From Alphaproteobacteria bacterium (GTDB lineage: Bacteria > Pseudomonadota > Alphaproteobacteria > Sphingomonadales > Kordiimonadaceae): a stretch of 64,000 nucleotides of DNA. This document shows positions 62,352-64,000 of the stretch, one piece after another. A program made the translations under genes and the position numbers. Under the pieces are notes generated by a model. The model was not told the origin of the DNA. It worked only from the letters and a program-made list of their open reading frames with translations, and made no database searches. How positions within the stretch are numbered: the stretch's first letter is position 1; every line of letters starts with the position of its first letter. The stretch spans positions 1-64,000 of the forward strand of contig JAJFIS010000029.1 of the NCBI GenBank assembly GCA_021774735.1, given 5' to 3'.

Positions 62352-64000
62352 ATGAAACATTTCATGCTGGTCATTGCCATATGGTTTTTTAGCACTTCGC
62401 AAGCGTTGAGCGCAGTTGATGAAGGCCGTGCACCGACACTCACTGAACTGACAGCAGACACACCCGTTGCAGCGGCGACCTTGTCATCAGATGGCAAGTG
62501 GCTTTCAAGTTTACTGGCGCGAGACGGCAAGCGCTATCTAGTCATCCAATCAATTTCAAGTGATGGTACGCTGGGTGTTCCCTTTGAGCCGGGTTTTGAG
62601 CGCCATGACATTGCTTGGATGAGCTGGGTCGGCGGCGGGCAATTGATCTTATTGACCAAATCAGACGGGGCTTTCCAACTAAAACGCATATCCATGAAGG
62701 ACCGCACACAAGACATGCTGCTGACCTCGCGGCAAATGTCTGTCGGTGGTATGGTCCCCATGTTAGTGGCTCCCTTGGCAGATGATCCAAAGCGGATTTT
62801 GCTGGCAATCGACGGGGTGGTTTATAATTTCCCAACCGTTTATGAACTGCGGCTTGATAGCTTAGAGCTAACCGAGGTGGTGGCGGCGCAGGCCCCAATT
62901 GTGCGCTGGTTTGCCGGGCCAGACGGCTATGTGGGGCTTGGTATTGGATATCGAGGACGTCGTAGGATTGTAATGGCGCGGGCAAAGGGTGAAAGCGCTG
63001 TTTGGTGGGAAATAAATACTGGTAGCCATTTGGAAGACCCTGCCTTTGAACCCATTAGCATTGACCGAGGCGGCCAGAGTGCGGTGATACTCTCTGGTGC
63101 ATTTGGTGATACCCACGCTTTGGCGCGGGTTTCGCTTATTCAACCCAACACTGATGGCACCCCCAAACAACAGCTAATCGCGCAGCATGACCGCTACGAT
63201 ATTATGCGCGGTTTGTTTCATCCTTCTACTGGGCAACTTACCGGTGCTTATTACCGAGATCACGGGGGTGTTGTTTTACCAGTTGATGATGGCTATCGGG
63301 CTGTCCGCAAAACTGTGCAGAGCTATCTAGGTCACGTTAATTTTGAGCTGCCAGCTGTAAGCTTGAACGGTGATCGTTGGTTGGTGCGGGTGGTGAGCGA
63401 GACCATCCCGCCCCATCACTATATTTATATACCAAGCAATGATAGTGACCCCGATGTTTTTAAACGGTTGACCCCAACTGGATTGGATAAGGCCGTCACC
63501 CTGCAGGCTAGCCGTAAGGTGCAAATTCCCATGAAGCACGGCCCGCCGATGGAAGGGCTTTTAACGCTAGCAAGGGACAATCCATCGGGCACTCGCAAAG
63601 CAGTTATGTTGCTCCATGGTGGCCCCGTGAGACGAGACTATGCCCGCTGGCAACCTTTAGTACAGTTGCTTGCTAGCCGGGGCTATGCAGTTTTGCAGCC
63701 TAACTTTCGTGGGTCATCAGGATATGGGGACAAATGGCGTAAGGCGGGTTACGGCGAGTGGGGCGGCATTATGCAAGATGATGTGGCGCGGGCTGCAAAA
63801 TGGATGATGCGCCGTGGGCTGGTGGATAAAAAACATTTATGTGCGGCTGGTGGCTCATACGGCGGTTATGCGGCCTTGATGGCAGTAGTAAAAAATCCAA
63901 AGCTGTTTCGCTGTGCCGCGTCCATGAATGGGGTCACCAGCATTATTGCCCAAGTGGAACATTTTAACCTTGGTCGCTTTTCAGCGCTGACGGTGCCGCG
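62352..64000 (+). CDS. S9-family peptidase (acylaminoacyl-peptidase/DPP-like), 3' end beyond window
   Basis: An open frame from ATG 62352 running to the window edge (549 codons seen) with no stop. A signal peptide (MKHFMLVIAIWFFSTSQALSA) is followed by a propeller cap (TPVAAATLSSDGKWLSSLLARDGK, LILLTKSDGAFQLKRISM) and the start of the hydrolase (LLHGGPVRRDYARWQP, QPNFRGSSGYGDKWRKAGYGEWGG). The nucleophile is in LCAAGGSYGGYAALMA. The catalytic Asp and His must lie beyond the end. It follows the TonB receptor by 77 nt on the same strand. Confidence 0.9.
   Translation, partial: MKHFMLVIAIWFFSTSQALSAVDEGRAPTLTELTADTPVAAATLSSDGKWLSSLLARDGKRYLVIQSISSDGTLGVPFEPGFERHDIAWMSWVGGGQLILLTKSDGAFQLKRISMKDRTQDMLLTSRQMSVGGMVPMLVAPLADDPKRILLAIDGVVYNFPTVYELRLDSLELTEVVAAQAPIVRWFAGPDGYVGLGIGYRGRRRIVMARAKGESAVWWEINTGSHLEDPAFEPISIDRGGQSAVILSGAFGDTHALARVSLIQPNTDGTPKQQLIAQHDRYDIMRGLFHPSTGQLTGAYYRDHGGVVLPVDDGYRAVRKTVQSYLGHVNFELPAVSLNGDRWLVRVVSETIPPHHYIYIPSNDSDPDVFKRLTPTGLDKAVTLQASRKVQIPMKHGPPMEGLLTLARDNPSGTRKAVMLLHGGPVRRDYARWQPLVQLLASRGYAVLQPNFRGSSGYGDKWRKAGYGEWGGIMQDDVARAAKWMMRRGLVDKKHLCAAGGSYGGYAALMAVVKNPKLFRCAASMNGVTSIIAQVEHFNLGRFSALTVP

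Overview
The window looks like a chromosomal stretch of a moderate-GC alphaproteobacterium. Many linkages are typical of that class: cpdR beside a zinc-ribbon protein and a phosphoribosyltransferase, metXW beside hisC-tyrA, dapD-dapE beside a pyrimidine 5'-nucleotidase, a DUF2336 protein beside a PAS/GAF/GGDEF protein, a PhaR regulator, DUF2125 beside ftsEX, and a cysG-DUF2849-cysI-DUF934-cysH operon. The order or genus cannot be fixed by eye; a marine Kordiimonadales/Emcibacterales/Rhodospirillales-like organism is only a guess. There is no rRNA, tRNA, CRISPR array, integrase or recognisable transposase.

Layout. 0-3.5 kb: a palindromic repeat, a small c-type cytochrome with a 12-helix membrane protein, and a divergent secreted beta-propeller. 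3.46-6.72 kb: an AT-rich segment holding one GGDEF/EAL gene, flanked by 58-bp perfect direct repeats, one of which is the 3' end of dapE. 6.7-9.5 kb: lysine/peptidoglycan precursor genes dapE and dapD and a HAD nucleotidase. 9.5-12.5 kb: diguanylate cyclase plus DUF2336 protein. 12.5-19 kb: argB, a YhhN protein, an LplT-like MFS transporter, a CDF-like transporter, hemH, a copper chaperone and prolyl aminopeptidase. 19.3-23 kb: two paralogous nucleotidyltransferases, a HAD-IB phosphatase and an ATP-grasp ligase. 23-28 kb: MmgE/PrpD and an Mla-type lipid transport operon. 28-31.3 kb: MFS transporter, phaR, a methyltransferase and a 69-aa protein. 31.3-35.3 kb: metW, metX, hisC, tyrA. 35.3-42.8 kb: DUF2125, YdcF-like, ftsX, ftsE, zinc-ribbon protein, phosphoribosyltransferase, cpdR, rsmD, pseudouridine synthase, tadA. 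42.8-47.4 kb: MscS channel, small membrane protein, thioredoxin-like protein, D-amino-acid aminotransferase, LysR regulator. 47.5-52.3 kb: sulfate/sulfite assimilation operon headed by an overlooked 45-codon ORF. 52.6-64 kb: S9 peptidase lipoprotein, gloB, a methyltransferase-like protein, hisI, folE, an Fe-S scaffold protein, selO, nitroreductase, a TonB receptor and a truncated second S9 peptidase.

Most genes are ordinary core metabolism. The signals most worth following are the dapE-3'-end repeat flanking the GGDEF/EAL segment, the 45-aa ORF translationally coupled to cysG, the two-nucleotidyltransferase/HAD/ATP-grasp neighbourhood, and two genes (MFS at 14.4-15.7 kb and TonB receptor at 60.2 kb) whose conserved N-termini extend upstream to non-AUG start candidates placed correctly behind Shine-Dalgarno sequences.
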